NCBI GenBank assembly: GCA_000469685.2
Contig: LS997567.1
Span: forward strand, 20,519,608-20,583,607
Origin: Haemonchus contortus
Taxonomy: Eukaryota; Nematoda; Chromadorea; Rhabditida; Trichostrongylidae
Length of the DNA: 64,000 bases
Direction: 5' to 3'
Shown here: piece after piece, positions 1-11,573 of the stretch
Position numbering within the stretch: position 1 is the first letter of the stretch
How the letters are laid out: each line of letters begins with the position of its first letter
Notes under the pieces: generated by a model
Told to the model about the DNA's origin: nothing
The model's database searches: none
Seen by the model: the letters and a program-made list of their open reading frames with translations, nothing else
Translations under genes and position numbers: made by a program

Positions 1-1964
1 CACATGAAAACATTTCAAACAACAGGTTTCACACGCGGTTTGTGAAAGTTGCCGTTTATTTCGTACATGTTGCAATCAATTTCGTAGTTTCCCATTGGTT
101 CGGATTGGAAAAAATAAAGAAAGGGCTCCATGTCGAAGTGAAGTTCTGGAATGAGACTTATACTGCTAGATGTGTTTCCGGGTCTAATTCCGACCCTGCG
201 TTCCAAATTTGCTAAGCGATCTCTGAACCACGGTACGAAGGTGGTTTCAGATGAATGTTCAACGTAAACAAACTTTTAAGACATGGACGTAACTGCTCTA
301 ACAGCGGAGGAGCACTGATAAGGGTGACGTGGAGCACTGATAAGGGTGACGTCTTATATGCATGGAACCATGGATCGGATTCTGTAAGCGACGACTTTTT
401 TTACTTTGCGGGCGCCGAGGGCCATAAAAATTTTGTGTGATGATTATACCACCTTCAGCAAGCTTAGTGATTCCTGGGGTAACTCGATTTCTACCCAAAC
501 AATGCATTATCGCCATGACTCGGCGCTTATTCACACATGCACGCAAACACACACCAATTCCTCTGTGGGATCTTCGAAGGGAATGAATACACTGCAGTTC
601 TGCCACAAAGAGCTCGGCGAGAGTAGGAAGGCATGTGCATCAGTCTCTGCTGACATCTTCAACTCTTACGGCTTGCCTTTTCGTCTACAGCCATTTATTG
701 TTAGGTCAGAAGCTGTTTGTATTGATCCAGACCTTTTGCAAAATATGCTTCAATATCGTACGTTTGTAAATCTGAAATTTATAAGAAAGTACGGCCGTGG
801 TTCCGAAGCAGGAATCCTTCCATGCATGAAATCCGGAGGTACGAGTGAGTAAAACATACTTATCAAGCAATTTAAATCAGGGTGGCACTCATCAACATCA
901 TTATTGTTGGTGAGGACTCTTACGCATTTCTCAGAGATCATGTAGCTATCAGGTCTACACAGCCTTCATAGAAGCAACCGATGTTGAAAATCTTCCACAT
1001 GGTGCTATGAGTACAAGACAGCCATGTAACTTTCAACTAGTCTCTTTGTTCTGTAGTACGGCCAAAAATATCACCATGTTCGTAGTAGCTCGTTTCCTCA
1101 ACTCCTGCGTGCACACTAGGGACTCTACTCTCTATTCTCACTATAACTTTAACTTCATACGCCTAACTCAGAAGACTTCCCTCTCGCTCCAATGTGTTGC
1201 ATCTTGGACACTTTTCAGGTGATTTGAAGACGCCTATAACTTTTATTCCTCCATTCGGTCCTGTAACGATTGAGAAGAAAAAACCTACGGCGATTTTTTT
1301 CATTCGTTGATCCTATTGTTGAAATTTTTTTGTTTCGAATGTTGTACGTTAAAGTATTAGCTCTGCTCATGAGGTAATGAAAGCTACCATACTGTGAATG
1401 CAGATGGATGCTGAGAAAAGCGAAGAATTCATGACAGTACTGGATAATATGGCGAGGAAGCGAATCAACTCAAGCATCAAACAGGAAAATTAAGGCGGTT
1501 GAATCAACATAAGGTGTCTTCTCCTTCAGGAAAATGCCCTGCAAAATGCGAAAAAACTCGGTCTCACAAAATTGGTCTCACCCTTATCACACACCCACAG
1601 ATCCAAGACACCATATGAGTGCAGTTACAGCCCATACTTAGAGTAAGTTTTTATGCTAGGCACTCACCTGTAACCACCTTCATAACTAGGTTCAGAAAAT
1701 CGCCTGGCAAGTTTGGGTTTAGAATGAGCAGGAGTACGTCTAGCAATACAGGTTTGGCTGCTTCATCTTATAAATCCTTCCTCGTCAGTAACTGCATGGA
1801 TACTCACATTTACCCTATATTTCAATACTGCAAACAAGTTTCTTCAAAGTGGTTTACATTCATAAATCAGGCACGTGAGTAGGTATGTTGGATATATAAA
1901 TACATAAGTATCTGTTTTTTTGTGAAAAATTCCTATATTATCTCAAAACGTACACAATTACTTA
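1..1964. other. No gene recognised
   Basis: Reading frames here are short, overlap on both strands and show no motif I know. The longest (406-852, plus) has no recognisable domain and no splice context that I trust. The only structure I see is a short tandem duplication at 309-352. Bases 180-225 weakly resemble the inner part of the foldback arm described at 1965, which may mean an older scrap of that family. Confidence 0.5.
309..352. repeat. 22 bp perfect tandem duplication
   Basis: Two adjacent identical 22-base units, each starting GGAGCACTGATAAGGG, at 309-330 and 331-352. This is a simple local duplication with no evident function. Confidence 0.9.
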
Positions 1965-3954
1965 CGAGGGAAAGATACCTACGCCACAGTCATTAAATAT
2001 GAGATGTATAAGCCGAAGGTGTTTTTGAACGATGATCTCTAATCTGTATTCCAAATCTATGGAACGAAGAACAAATTGAGGAACAAAGTTAAGAGACCGA
2101 TCCCTGTCTGTGTTATACCACTGGGTTGAACACATTAACGAACAGGATAGTACGATCTGTGTGCGACGGGGGCGCAGTTGCTATGAATGTAGATCGATGC
2201 ACTGGACTGAGTAGGCACCCAATGCAATGGTGTAGTTATCTGAACTCGCACCTGAAAGAGTAGCACGGGTTCTTGAGTCCTCGATGCTTGTGCCCTTTCT
2301 GTTTTTTTCATGAAACGTGTCCTAATCGCTTGCAAAATGTTGTTACGCCTCATATCTACTACCTACGACCCTGCGCCACATCCTAGGACCACTGGAAATG
2401 TGACTTCAAGACCTTTTTCGAGCTACACTTATCGGATAAGGGTGCAGCCGGCTCAAGCAAAGAGAAATTCCAAACGACTGCTAAAAATGGGCTTCAGGAA
2501 GTTCAGGGAGAAAGTTGTTACATCACTCACTGAATCGAAACGCTTTTAAATATGTTCCAGCGAAATGTTTTGCCCGAAGGCGGTGTTATTGCATTGCTAG
2601 TAGACCTTAGTTACTGTGATATAACGTGAAGGGCTAAGGAACGGAAGGCAACAATGAGCTTTCCGTCCATACTTTTGATGGTATATAGGACAACCTCGTC
2701 AACGACTGCGTGAAAGACGAGTCGATCAAAGGCGATCGTAATGATCCTCTTTGGTAACCTGATGATATTAACAATGAGGTGGCCTTCATATCGCAAGAAG
2801 GATCTTTGTTCTTTTCGCGAACATAGAATAACGGAGTGGATGGTAGTCTCCAACTTTGTGGTTCCGCCCATGAGTTTCAGTTTATGGTGCACGTAGAAAA
2901 GTCTCTAGTCTTCGTTCGAGTGCTAAAATGGCCGCACTCCGTTGCGACAAGTTCCGTTGCATCATAACCGGATATCAACTATGGATTTGAAGGGAAATGT
3001 GTAAGATCGTGAGCTTCAAATAGGTCGACTTTTGTCGAATTATGATGTCCTATATGGTTTGACTTAAGGTGCGAAATAAGGACATCGATCTATCGGTTCC
3101 TGGAAAACAGTATAGAGGGTGTGAGAAGTAATCATTTCAAAACGAGTATAGGATTCTTACTGCATGTGAAGCCACTTCCCGTGAATAGCGGTTATACTCA
3201 GCAACAAAAACCTCATAAAAGTGAACTTCGAAGTACGCCTTGAGTGGATGGGTTCTTGACCCGAGCCGCGGCATCGTCTCCTACCATGTTCACTCAAAAA
3301 AGGCATTGTGACAGTTGTTGCATTATCACATGTATGCCGGATTTAACCACCTATTGTTCCCAGGTATGATTTTTAAAATATCAGTTCACTTGTAACTATT
3401 CCTGTTCGAAGCATTTTCTGCTTTGAAAGTAAAACCAGTCTTCTTCGATAGTGATGACAGTAATTCTTCCAGGAAGGGTCCATGTCAGATGCTCGTTCGA
3501 CTGCCCTCTGCCAAAAGTACATGAGGTATAACATCATCTTGAGTGTTCGGGGCAGAAGAGCACCTCCCCTCGGACCGGTAGCAACGTAAAGTTCTCCATG
3601 GATTGCCATTTCCCGGATTCTACATCGGTAAATGTCAGAGAGGCCGTAAACAGACTATGATCAAAAACGTTCCGCAAGCGTTCAGTGCACGTTTCATGAA
3701 GATGCAAAATGAGCACATGCATCAAGAAAACGAATTTTCATGTCATTCGCGCCTACTAGTCGACCCCATACCAACTGCGCCATCGCTGCGTCTGTGCTGC
3801 TCGGTCGCTTATACGTTCAACACATCGATATACCAAAGGGAGAAAACGGTTTCCCTACTTCGCTCTCAGAATGTTTCGCAGATTTGGAACTTAGATTCAA
3901 GATCAAATTGAAAAACCCTATGTAGCCTTTCCTGCAACCAATTTAATCTCCTTG
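1965..3954. mobile_element. Degenerate foldback element with tRNA-like arms, copy 1
   Basis: The left end (CGAGGGAAAGATACC) and the inverted right end match the termini of the better copies at 13500-15150 and 22602-24565. The left arm holds a tRNA-like stretch near 2166-2300, with an A-box-like GGGCGCAGTTG and a B-box-like GGGTTCTTGAGTCC. About 50 extra bases lie between them. The right arm carries the minus-strand equivalent at about 3700-3790. The middle (2400-3600) has no reading frame that I recognise and is less similar to the other two interiors than those are to each other. A TTA precedes the left end, but no clean target duplication is visible on the right. I read it as an old, diverged copy of a non-autonomous family. 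Confidence 0.6.
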
Positions 3955-5395
3955 TTCTATTCCGTAGATATTGCAGTCAGTTTCATATATGTGGAACTCG
4001 TTTTGTAAAATTTGCAGTCTACTTCGCAAATTTCATACTATATTCGGTGCTAAATTCAGGCGGGAGACAAGTACTTCTCTTTGATGTATGGCGTTCTTTG
4101 TAGATGTGAAGTGATTTCGAAATATAATGGGTATGCTTTCGACGGTACCAAATTATGGGCGCCAAACTTTGAAACTTACCAAGCAGAGGCAATTTCTCAA
4201 ATGCACCTCACCCGTTTTTAACTAGTTGCACAAGTAGGTTCCCCTGCAGTACGCACAGTTACTGAAGTGAAACTCCTAATATCTTCTAGATAGCAGAGGC
4301 TCATTAAAATCACTGCGAGAGGCGGAAGGGCACCATGAAATTTCTCGTGGTTCCTATAATATCTGTACAGAAGGCTATCAAACGATACATAGAAGCAGTC
4401 AAATATAAACAAGAAAGGGGTAGAAGGGTAGAAAGGACAGCATCTCTGAAGATAGGACGAGTGCAAGTCGACCGCGATTCTGTGTGACCCATAAAACAAC
4501 GACAAAGGAGCAAGACTTATCGGCGTTGTCGGTGGGGCAGATTGTCAAGCAGAAGCTCCATATCCATTCCTGTTTTATGCAGAAATGCCGCTTCACTTCT
4601 GATCTCGACAGACAATGCAGGGCTAAAAAACGCAGAAAGTTGTTAACTTACTTGAGTGGAGACGCGCAACCCTTAATCGTTCTCTCTAACTGAAGAAAAT
4701 CAAGCCAAAACCATTCTCTAACAAATGAAGCGATCACGTTCTGGCTAGTTCTTATAGCAACCTTTTTGTGATTGATGGCACGCTGAGTGTTTCTTTTCGG
4801 AACGCGGACGTTTTGGCTGTGAAGGGATGGTTTTATCGTAAAAAAAATTTGGCCAGAGAAAACGAGTTCTAGAGTTCCGTGTCGTCACTCAAGAGGGCCT
4901 GCGACTTTCTGCATCTTTTGGCCCTGCAGTCTCTGATGAGATCGAAATCGAACCAAAATTTCTGCATACGGTAGGAATGGCAATGGAGCTTCTGCATGAC
5001 ATCTTCCGATAGGCCGTGCCCTGTCGTTGACTTTCTTTTGTTGGGTCACCCAGGATCACGACCGACTGACAGACGGACCGTCTCACTAGTCCTATCTTCA
5101 GGAGTATTAGCCTTTCTACCTTTCCTGGTTTGTCTCTGATTCAGTCTTCTTTTCCATATCGTTTGATAGCTTCCTGTATGGTTATTATAGAATCCCAATG
5201 AGTTTCATACTGCCCTTCCACCTCTTAATGTGTTAATGATTGCAAGTGGCATTGAATGAGCCTCCTCCATCTGGAAGATATTGTGAGTTCCACATCAACA
5301 GCCATGCATGTTGCAAGGAAACCTTCTTATACAACCAATTAATCGCAGGTGATGTGAATTTGATAGATTATTACAACTTTAGAAATTTCTGAATT
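3955..5395. other. No gene recognised
   Basis: Only short frames that shadow one another. I see no motif, no tandem repeat and no transposon terminus in this stretch. Confidence 0.5.
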
Positions 5396-5502
5396 TTGGC
5401 GCCAATAATTTCGAGACACCCTGTTTATTTCATTGCCGTTCTCAGCTCATATGCTTTAAATACGTTGTCACAAATTGGCGCCCTCGATTTTGAGACACCC
5501 TG
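5396..5502. repeat. Two direct copies of a transposon terminus
   Basis: The minus-strand sequence CAGGGTGTCTC...GGCGCCAA occurs twice in the same orientation, at about 5396-5431 and 5478-5502. Many Tc1/mariner-like ends in nematodes begin CAGGGTG next to a TA. The second copy ends at a TA (5503-5504) that is directly shared with the mariner beginning at 5505. No opposite-strand partner is visible nearby, so these are solo or stacked ends. Confidence 0.55.
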
Positions 5503-5504
5503 TA

Positions 5505-6430
5505 TTGGTTTGTCCAGGAAGTTTCCGCTGATTTTTGGGTCGTCTTTTAATGAAAATTTATAGTAGAGCAAATGCATTTGCTGATCAATATATTCCTTAT
5601 TCTGTCCAATATTGGTTCGTTTTCTTCCGGAAGCTTTGCTTATCCCGCTTCGATAAAAAGCTCTAGAGTTAGAATCAAAAAACTCCCCAAGGTGCTTTTG
5701 TAGTTCTCCAGCGAATTGAACGATTTATGCTTCGAGGAATTCTGTAAAGACCTAAACAAGCGGTAGTTGTGGTGGCTATGCCAGGATTATAGGGGTGTGT
5801 GGTGAGACATACCACTCAAGCTCCAGTAATTTCTGACGAGAGGTGCCAGTTCTGCGGGCTTCTGGTCTATCGTTGCCTTCGGTTTGTCTAGCTGAATACA
5901 GTACCTTCTTATCGTTTGATTTTGCGGCAACATAAATCATAGTAAACGGTTACCTTACAATCCCACTAGCAACACAGCATAATCTTCCGCACCAGAGTTT
6001 TGGCTTTCGGAGTGGTTTGTAGCAGCTCACTGGAATAGCTCCATGATCGTTCTCTCTCCGCTTCGTCGCACACGACACACTTTTCGTCACATGTTATGCT
6101 TTCCAGAGACGGCTCATTTTGGTTTCGTATGGGTAACGAGTTGCACAGGATACGCTGCCCATCACATTGCACTCGCTTAGTTTGCGAGGTCAAGGTGCCT
6201 AACAAAACCAAGTTCCAGCAATTGATCGTGGATGGTTGGTTTGAAAACATTGAGTCTTCCTCCTATCTCATGAGTAGTGACGCGTGCCGATTCGATCCGG
6301 TTAACATTTTGATTTGCTGGTTTAAAGTGATGAGAGCCTACTGTGCGTTACCGATCTTCGAGGGTGACCTCAGCCTCTTTGAAATTCGCAAACCTTACGC
6401 GCATTGTACGTCCACTCACAGCACTTCGTA
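5505..6430 (-). pseudogene. mariner-family transposase relic
   Basis: Minus-strand translation, stitched across several frameshifts and stops, follows a mariner transposase from the N-terminal half to the end. A helix-turn-helix-like part lies near 6240-6330. The segment around TCDEKC (about 6080) corresponds to the conserved catalytic block with the first aspartate. A tail ending near 5580 (AFYRSGI..., then KEYIDQQ) matches the family C-terminus. The left end at 5505 (TTGGTTTGTCCAGG) follows a TA and recurs inverted at 33040-33066 and 34535-34562, so this inverted terminal repeat is shared by three relics here. The right terminus was not found. Mariner proteins cut and paste DNA at TA sites. 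This copy has too many lesions to be active. Confidence 0.75.
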
Positions 6431-6598
6431 AACCTCATATATCTTTCTTGCATCCTTGCGCTTGCGGCAAAGAAAAGAGTCAGGTGTCGAAAATGCACTC
6501 AATGGTCTTCCTTATTCCCACGAGCCCTATACAATTAGACTTTGAGAAATGTTGACATAATTCAAACAGCGATAAAGGGGACGAAGGGGATAAACTTA

Positions 6599-8290
6599 TG
6601 TATGTATGTATGTATGTATGTATGTATGTATGTATGTATGTATGTATGTATGTATGTATGTATGTATGTATGTATGTATGTATGTATGTATGTATGTATG
6701 TATGTATGTATGTATGTATGTATGTATGTATGTATGTATGTATGTGTATGTATGCATGTATGTATGTATGTATGTATGTATGTATGTATGTATGTATGTA
6801 TGTATGTATGTATGCATGTATGTATGTATGTATGTATGTATGTATGTATGTGTGTGTGTATGTATGCATGTATGTATGTATGTGTGTGTGTATGTATGTA
6901 TGTATGTATGTATGTATGTATGTATGTATGTATGTATGTATGTATGTATGTATGTATGTATGTATGTATGTATGTATGTATGTATGTATGTATGTATGTA
7001 TGTATGTATGTATGTATGTATGTATGTATGTATGTATGTATGTATGTATGTATGTATGTATGTATGTATGTATGTATGTATGTATGTATGTATGTATGTA
7101 TGTATGTATGTATGTATGTATGTATGTATGTATGTATGTATGTATGTATGTATGTATGGTATGTATGTATGTATGTATGTATGTATGTATGTATGTATGT
7201 ATGTATGTATGTATGTATGTATGTATGTATGTATGTATGTATGTATGTATGTATGTATGTATGTATGGTATGTATGTATGTATGTATGTATGTATGTATG
7301 TATGTATGTATGTATGTATGTATGTATGTATGTATGTATGTATGTATGTATGTATGTATGTATGTATGTATGTATGTATGTATGTATGTATGTATGTATG
7401 TATGTATGTATGTATGTATGTATGTATGTATGTATGTATGTATGTATGTATGTATGTATGTATGTATGTATGTATGTATGTATGTATGTATGTATGTATG
7501 TATGTATGTATGTATGTTATGTATGTATGTATGTATGTATGTATGTATGTATGTATGTATGTATGTATGTATGTATGTATGTATGTATGTATGTATGTAT
7601 GTATGTATGTATGTATGTATGTATGTATGTATGTATGTATGTATGTATGTATGTATGTATGTATGTATGTATGTATGTATGTATGTATGTATGTATGTAT
7701 GTATGTATGTATGTATGTATGTATGTATGTATGTATGTATGTATGTATGTATGTATGTATGTATGTATGTATGTATGTATGTATGTATGTATGTATGTAT
7801 GTATGTATGTATGTATGTATGTATGTATGTATGTATGTATGTATGTATGTATGTATGTATGTATGTATGTATGTATGTATGTATGTATGTATGTATGTAT
7901 GTATGTATGTATGTATGTATGTATGTATGTATGTATGTATGTATGTATGTATGTATGTATGTATGTATGTATGTATGTATGTATGTATGTATGTATGTAT
8001 GTATGTATGTATGTATGTATGTATGTATGTATGTATGTATGTATGTATGTATGTATGTATGTATGTATGTATGTATGTATGTATGTATGTATGTATGTAT
8101 GTATGTATGTATGTATGTATGTATGTATGTATGTATGTATGTATGTATGTATGTATGTATGTATGTATGTATGTATGTATGTATGTATGTATGTATGTAT
8201 GTATGTATGTATGTATGTATGTATGTATGTATGTATGTATGTATGTATGTATGTATGTATGTATGTATGTATGTATGTATGTATGTATGT
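6599..8290. repeat. (TATG)n microsatellite, about 1.7 kb
   Basis: About 420 tandem copies of TATG. Variant units (TGTG, GCATG) cluster in the first 300 bases (6745-6892). Single-base slips occur near 7157, 7267 and 7516. From about 7520 to 8290 the tract is uninterrupted. Long open frames on both strands (Tyr-Val-Cys-Met or Thr-Tyr-Ile-His repeats) are by-products of a 4-base unit with no stop codon and should not be annotated as genes. Confidence 0.98.
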
Positions 8291-8291
8291 A

Positions 8292-8820
8292 CAGTAGCGC
8301 TCAAAATGATGAAATGAGGTGAAATGATTCTCTGGTTATACCTTTCAGTCGTAACTCCTTTCCTACTGGATCTGATCACACGAAATTTTGATATGTGTAG
8401 CATGGGTGCATTGTGAATATTTATCGCTATTAATCCCCAATCTGATCATGTTCCAGATATTCCAAAGAGCATGAACATAAAATCGACTGAAAATACAATG
8501 ACGGTTCTTCTGAAATCTCTTTCCTTTTTGTCAAGTCCAAAGTGTACGAGCGGTAACGCGGTAACAATAGATGAGAAAAACGCACATGAGGTGCGAATAA
8601 GTGCAGACGTCAACAACTTTACTTTCAGCAAAATCTGCTGCCGCAACAAACACCTTGCTCTATCTGTGGAAATTGCAGCTTCGCAATCAAATAGTGTTGG
8701 GTTGGGTGAAATATGCTCTAGTTGAACACATCCAAATTTCGCGCGATTTGGTCTACTAAGAGAAAAATTGTGAACAAAAAAGCGTCAAAGCATTTCACCG
8801 AAGACTTTTGAGCGCTACTG
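8292..8820. mobile_element. MITE with CAGTAGCGCTCAAAA ends, copy 1
   Basis: A 529 bp element whose ends are inverted copies of CAGTAGCGCTCAAAA, flanked by TA on both sides (8290-8291 and 8821-8822). A second copy of similar length lies at 56640-57147, and the interiors align along their length by eye (for example, shared CGTAACT.CTTCC.A and ATGCTCTAGTTGAACA). No transposase frame is present, so it is non-autonomous. TA duplication and end style point to a Tc1/mariner-superfamily helper. It is inserted precisely at the right edge of the TATG tract. Confidence 0.85.
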
Positions 8821-8822
8821 TA

Positions 8823-9239
8823 TATATGTGCGTAGCAAAATCCGGTTTTAGCTGAGAAACGTCAGTAGAGGGCCGGTTGAGTACGGGATGGTTGTTTGCC
8901 TAGGATAAGATTAATAGACAGAGCACATATCAAGCTTGAGAAGCTTGGTCTACAAGGGGAGGGACAAGCGCTGGAATGGATAGGATCAAGGGACCAGCGA
9001 CGAATTTCGGTTCCGAACAAGCACCGACACCGGAGAAATAGATCAATATAAGGATTGGTTCAACAAATCCGATGAAGGAGCCCCACCTCTTGTGGGCCGA
9101 GCGTGCTCAAAGTGGGAGCACGCTCGGCCCACAAATACTTACCATATAATTCATGGCCTTATTCTCAAAGAAGTCCGAACGCCAGAAAAGAAGTTAGAAG
9201 GAGTAGGTAAAGCTTTATCCGTGCTGGACGTGCCTGAAC
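8823..9239. other. No gene; contains a perfect hairpin
   Basis: No coding region recognised. The notable item is a 19 bp perfect inverted repeat, 9090-9108 against 9116-9134, with a 7-base loop, built on TGTGGGCCGAGCGTGCTC. GC-rich words similar to the neighbouring minisatellite begin here. Confidence 0.6.
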
Positions 9240-9610
9240 TTAGCGAAGCTCAATAGGCAGGGCGTAAATTCAAATGATAGGTGGTTTCGGAATAAAAAAC
9301 AACTCCCTTGGAGAACGATCCAGAACGCGGAAAAAGGTGATAAGGGGCTAAAGAGGAACTGTGGTCAAATCTCCAAAGTTGGCGAGATTTGCGCCGTTTT
9401 GGGTTGAGCTGTAATCGGAAATTCATAACTTTCTTCAAAACGTTCTAGAGCGTGGAAAGAAGTGGCCAGAGGCTACTGAACAAATGGGGTCAATCTTCAA
9501 AGTGGGCGGAGTTTGCACCACGGTGGGCAGTGTTAAGTCGATTCTCCAAGAATGTACTAAATTGCTCTAGAACGCGAAAAAGTAGATAGAATCTCCTTGA
9601 ACGGTATTCA
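9240..9610. repeat. Minisatellite family A, left remnant
   Basis: About three diverged units containing GTGG.CAAATCTCCAAAGT.GGCG.G.TTTGC.CC followed by AAATTCATAACT and AACGTTCTAGA.CG. The same unit, about 125 bp long, is repeated in better order at 52880-53450. Confidence 0.75.
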
Positions 9611-9625
9611 ATGGCTATTCATATA

Positions 9626-10913
9626 TTAGGTTGAGTCATGAGTCCTCGAACAAATTGACATATATATATATATATATTATCTATATTATATTCATCTTAC
9701 ATTCATATATATATATAATCTTGCAATTCTTAAAGGACAATTGCGAATCATTTGAAATATTCGATGGTCTTCTTGCAACGCTTGGGCAGATCGTAGACGC
9801 CCTTGCTTCAGAACGCTGGGGGCTGGCCCTCGAAGAACTGCTCGAGTGCCGTTCTGATTTCGTCGCGGGTTCAAAAGTCTTGAACATTCATGACGTTATA
9901 GATGGGAAAAAAGGTGGTAGTGCGAGGGAGCCAAGTCTGGGGAATATGGTTGGTGTGGTAAAATTGTCCAGCCGAAATCCATTAATTCAGTATAGTCGTT
10001 CTTGCAATGTCCGGAAGCGTTGTCGTGCTGGAAGTAAAGTTTGCGCTGCTGTGGACTTTGAAATTCGCCTCCAAACTCCTCAGTGCTTAATGTAGACGCC
10101 TGCGGTCACTTTACATCCTTCATCTAGCAGCTCCCAGTATTCGACATCATGAACGCCCCAACAGATGCAGAGCATAACTTTCTTGACGTGTTCGTTGGGT
10201 TTACGGTAGTCTTTTGCATCCGCATCTCCGTCAACCCGTTCAACACGCCGGTGAATGTCAAAATAGAGAATCCTTCGCCCATCACTGGTGACTAGGTGCT
10301 CGAGCCACGTGTGAGTGCGCTTGAGCGTGAGGAGAGAAAGTGCCATGTCGGCGCGGCGGTCCATGTCATACTGCTTCAAAGCATGAGACACCAATCGAGT
10401 GAGCTTCCGTACCTTGCCGACTGACTACAATACACGAACATCGGACTTATTCAACCCAAGAGTGACTACCAGTTCACGAGTAGCTTGATAGGGATTAGCT
10501 TCCACCTGGTCCGCAGTACGTCCAGATCCAATCCCATCGGGCGTTCCCGACGGTTCTCATCTTCGATGGAATAGTTGCCCGACGCGAACTTCAAGTGCCA
10601 CTTGTAAATTTTGCTTCCAGCAAGGCGCCCTCCTTGTGAACTTCCTTCACAAGTCTATCGATTGCCGCGGGTTCTTGGCCAGATAAAAAAAGAAATAAGA
10701 TGGTGTTGTGGAGGAAGAGTTGTGACGGCTTCAAATCATGGGGCACGGTTGCAGGAAAGGAAATAGCTAAGTGCGTTTGTTGGTATGTTTTGGAGAGTTT
10801 TTTAAACTCTATCTGATGATGCTTTACGCGTCCGTTTCGTCACCTCCTTCTCGATTTATGATCTCTAAAAGTCATCACTACCACATTGTCCGAGAACTTA
10901 TGACTCAATCTAA
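9626..10913 (-). mobile_element. Full-length dead mariner element
   Basis: Inverted ends TTAGGTTGAGTCATGAG...CTCGAACAA (9626) and its counterpart (10885-10913), with TA before the left end, delimit 1288 bp. Minus-strand translation gives a near-complete mariner transposase in pieces. GKVRKLTRLVSHAL (about 10400) corresponds to the linker after the N-terminal DNA-binding part. The stretch 10394-10080 covers the catalytic core start, where a diverged TSDGRRILYFD replaces the usual D-E-K block. TRDEIRTALEQFFEGQPPAF (about 9830) is the C-terminal region. A (TA)n tract at 9659-9712 has expanded near the 3' end. Stops and frame changes show that it is inactive. The family moves DNA by cutting and pasting at TA. 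Confidence 0.85.
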
Positions 10914-11329
10914 AATGAACCACAAATGTTCGTGTGTCCGTCGGTCTGTTTGTCTCTTGGTGTGTTTATCACCACCTTATATGTTGCCTATACTTTTGCC
11001 GGAGTGAAATGGTTTATCCAGATTCATACAAGTGGGAAATGAGTAGAGCTACTCAGGAACACATGGTCTGAGCTAGGCTCCGTCCACGGGGGAAGTGGCG
11101 TGCAATAGGAGTCGTCTCGATGGAAGTACATAATTCCCGTCCCCGTGTACCTAAAGCTGCCGATTTGGTGGAAGTACAGGGGCAGGATGGGAACTATGAG
11201 AGTAGGTGGCGGGAATAGAGTCCGCACACTAGGGGTTGGGCATGCACGAGAATCGCTTTACGAGTTAAAGTTTCGAAGGGATACTGGCATGATTCGATAA
11301 CTAATAGTGTGAGCCAAGTATGGGTGTGT
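10914..11329. repeat. Minisatellite family B remnant
   Basis: Bases 11090-11230 contain diverged words of the 120 bp minisatellite seen at 56445-57740, such as GGTGGAAGTACAGGGGCAGGATGGGAAC. The remainder, 10914-11090, shows nothing I recognise. Confidence 0.5.
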
Positions 11330-11573
11330 GTACATTCGTGCGATTCGAGCTGCGAGCGGCAAAATGCGCGGCGGAATTCGTGGTGGTTTAAACGACTCTG
11401 GAGGCCATTATTGGTTCCCAAATCTGAAGTAAAGCAGATTAGTAGGATCAGCTGACTATACTAATTTACTCTACTTCAAGTTTGTGCCCCAATATTAGGC
11501 GCCAGGGTCGTTTAAAACAGCATGAATTTTGCCGCGCAATTTGCCGCGCGCAGCTCGAATCGCACGAATGTAC
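11330..11573. mobile_element. 244 bp near-perfect palindrome (foldback MITE)
   Basis: Bases from 11330 (GTACATTCGTGCGATTCGAG) are repeated inverted, ending at 11573. Pairing continues almost to the centre near 11445-11455, leaving a loop of roughly a dozen bases, so each arm is about 115 bp. The arms differ at scattered positions. There is no reading frame. Such palindromes are typical of foldback MITEs. I could not identify a target duplication. Confidence 0.8.

Noticed and set aside
6599..8290. CRISPR or telomere-like array
   Set aside because: No spacers are present, and the unit is TATG rather than the nematode telomere unit TTAGGC.
6542..8403. Open frames of 560-613 codons on both strands
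   Set aside because: They are the translation of a stop-free 4-base microsatellite in several frames; there is no coding signal.
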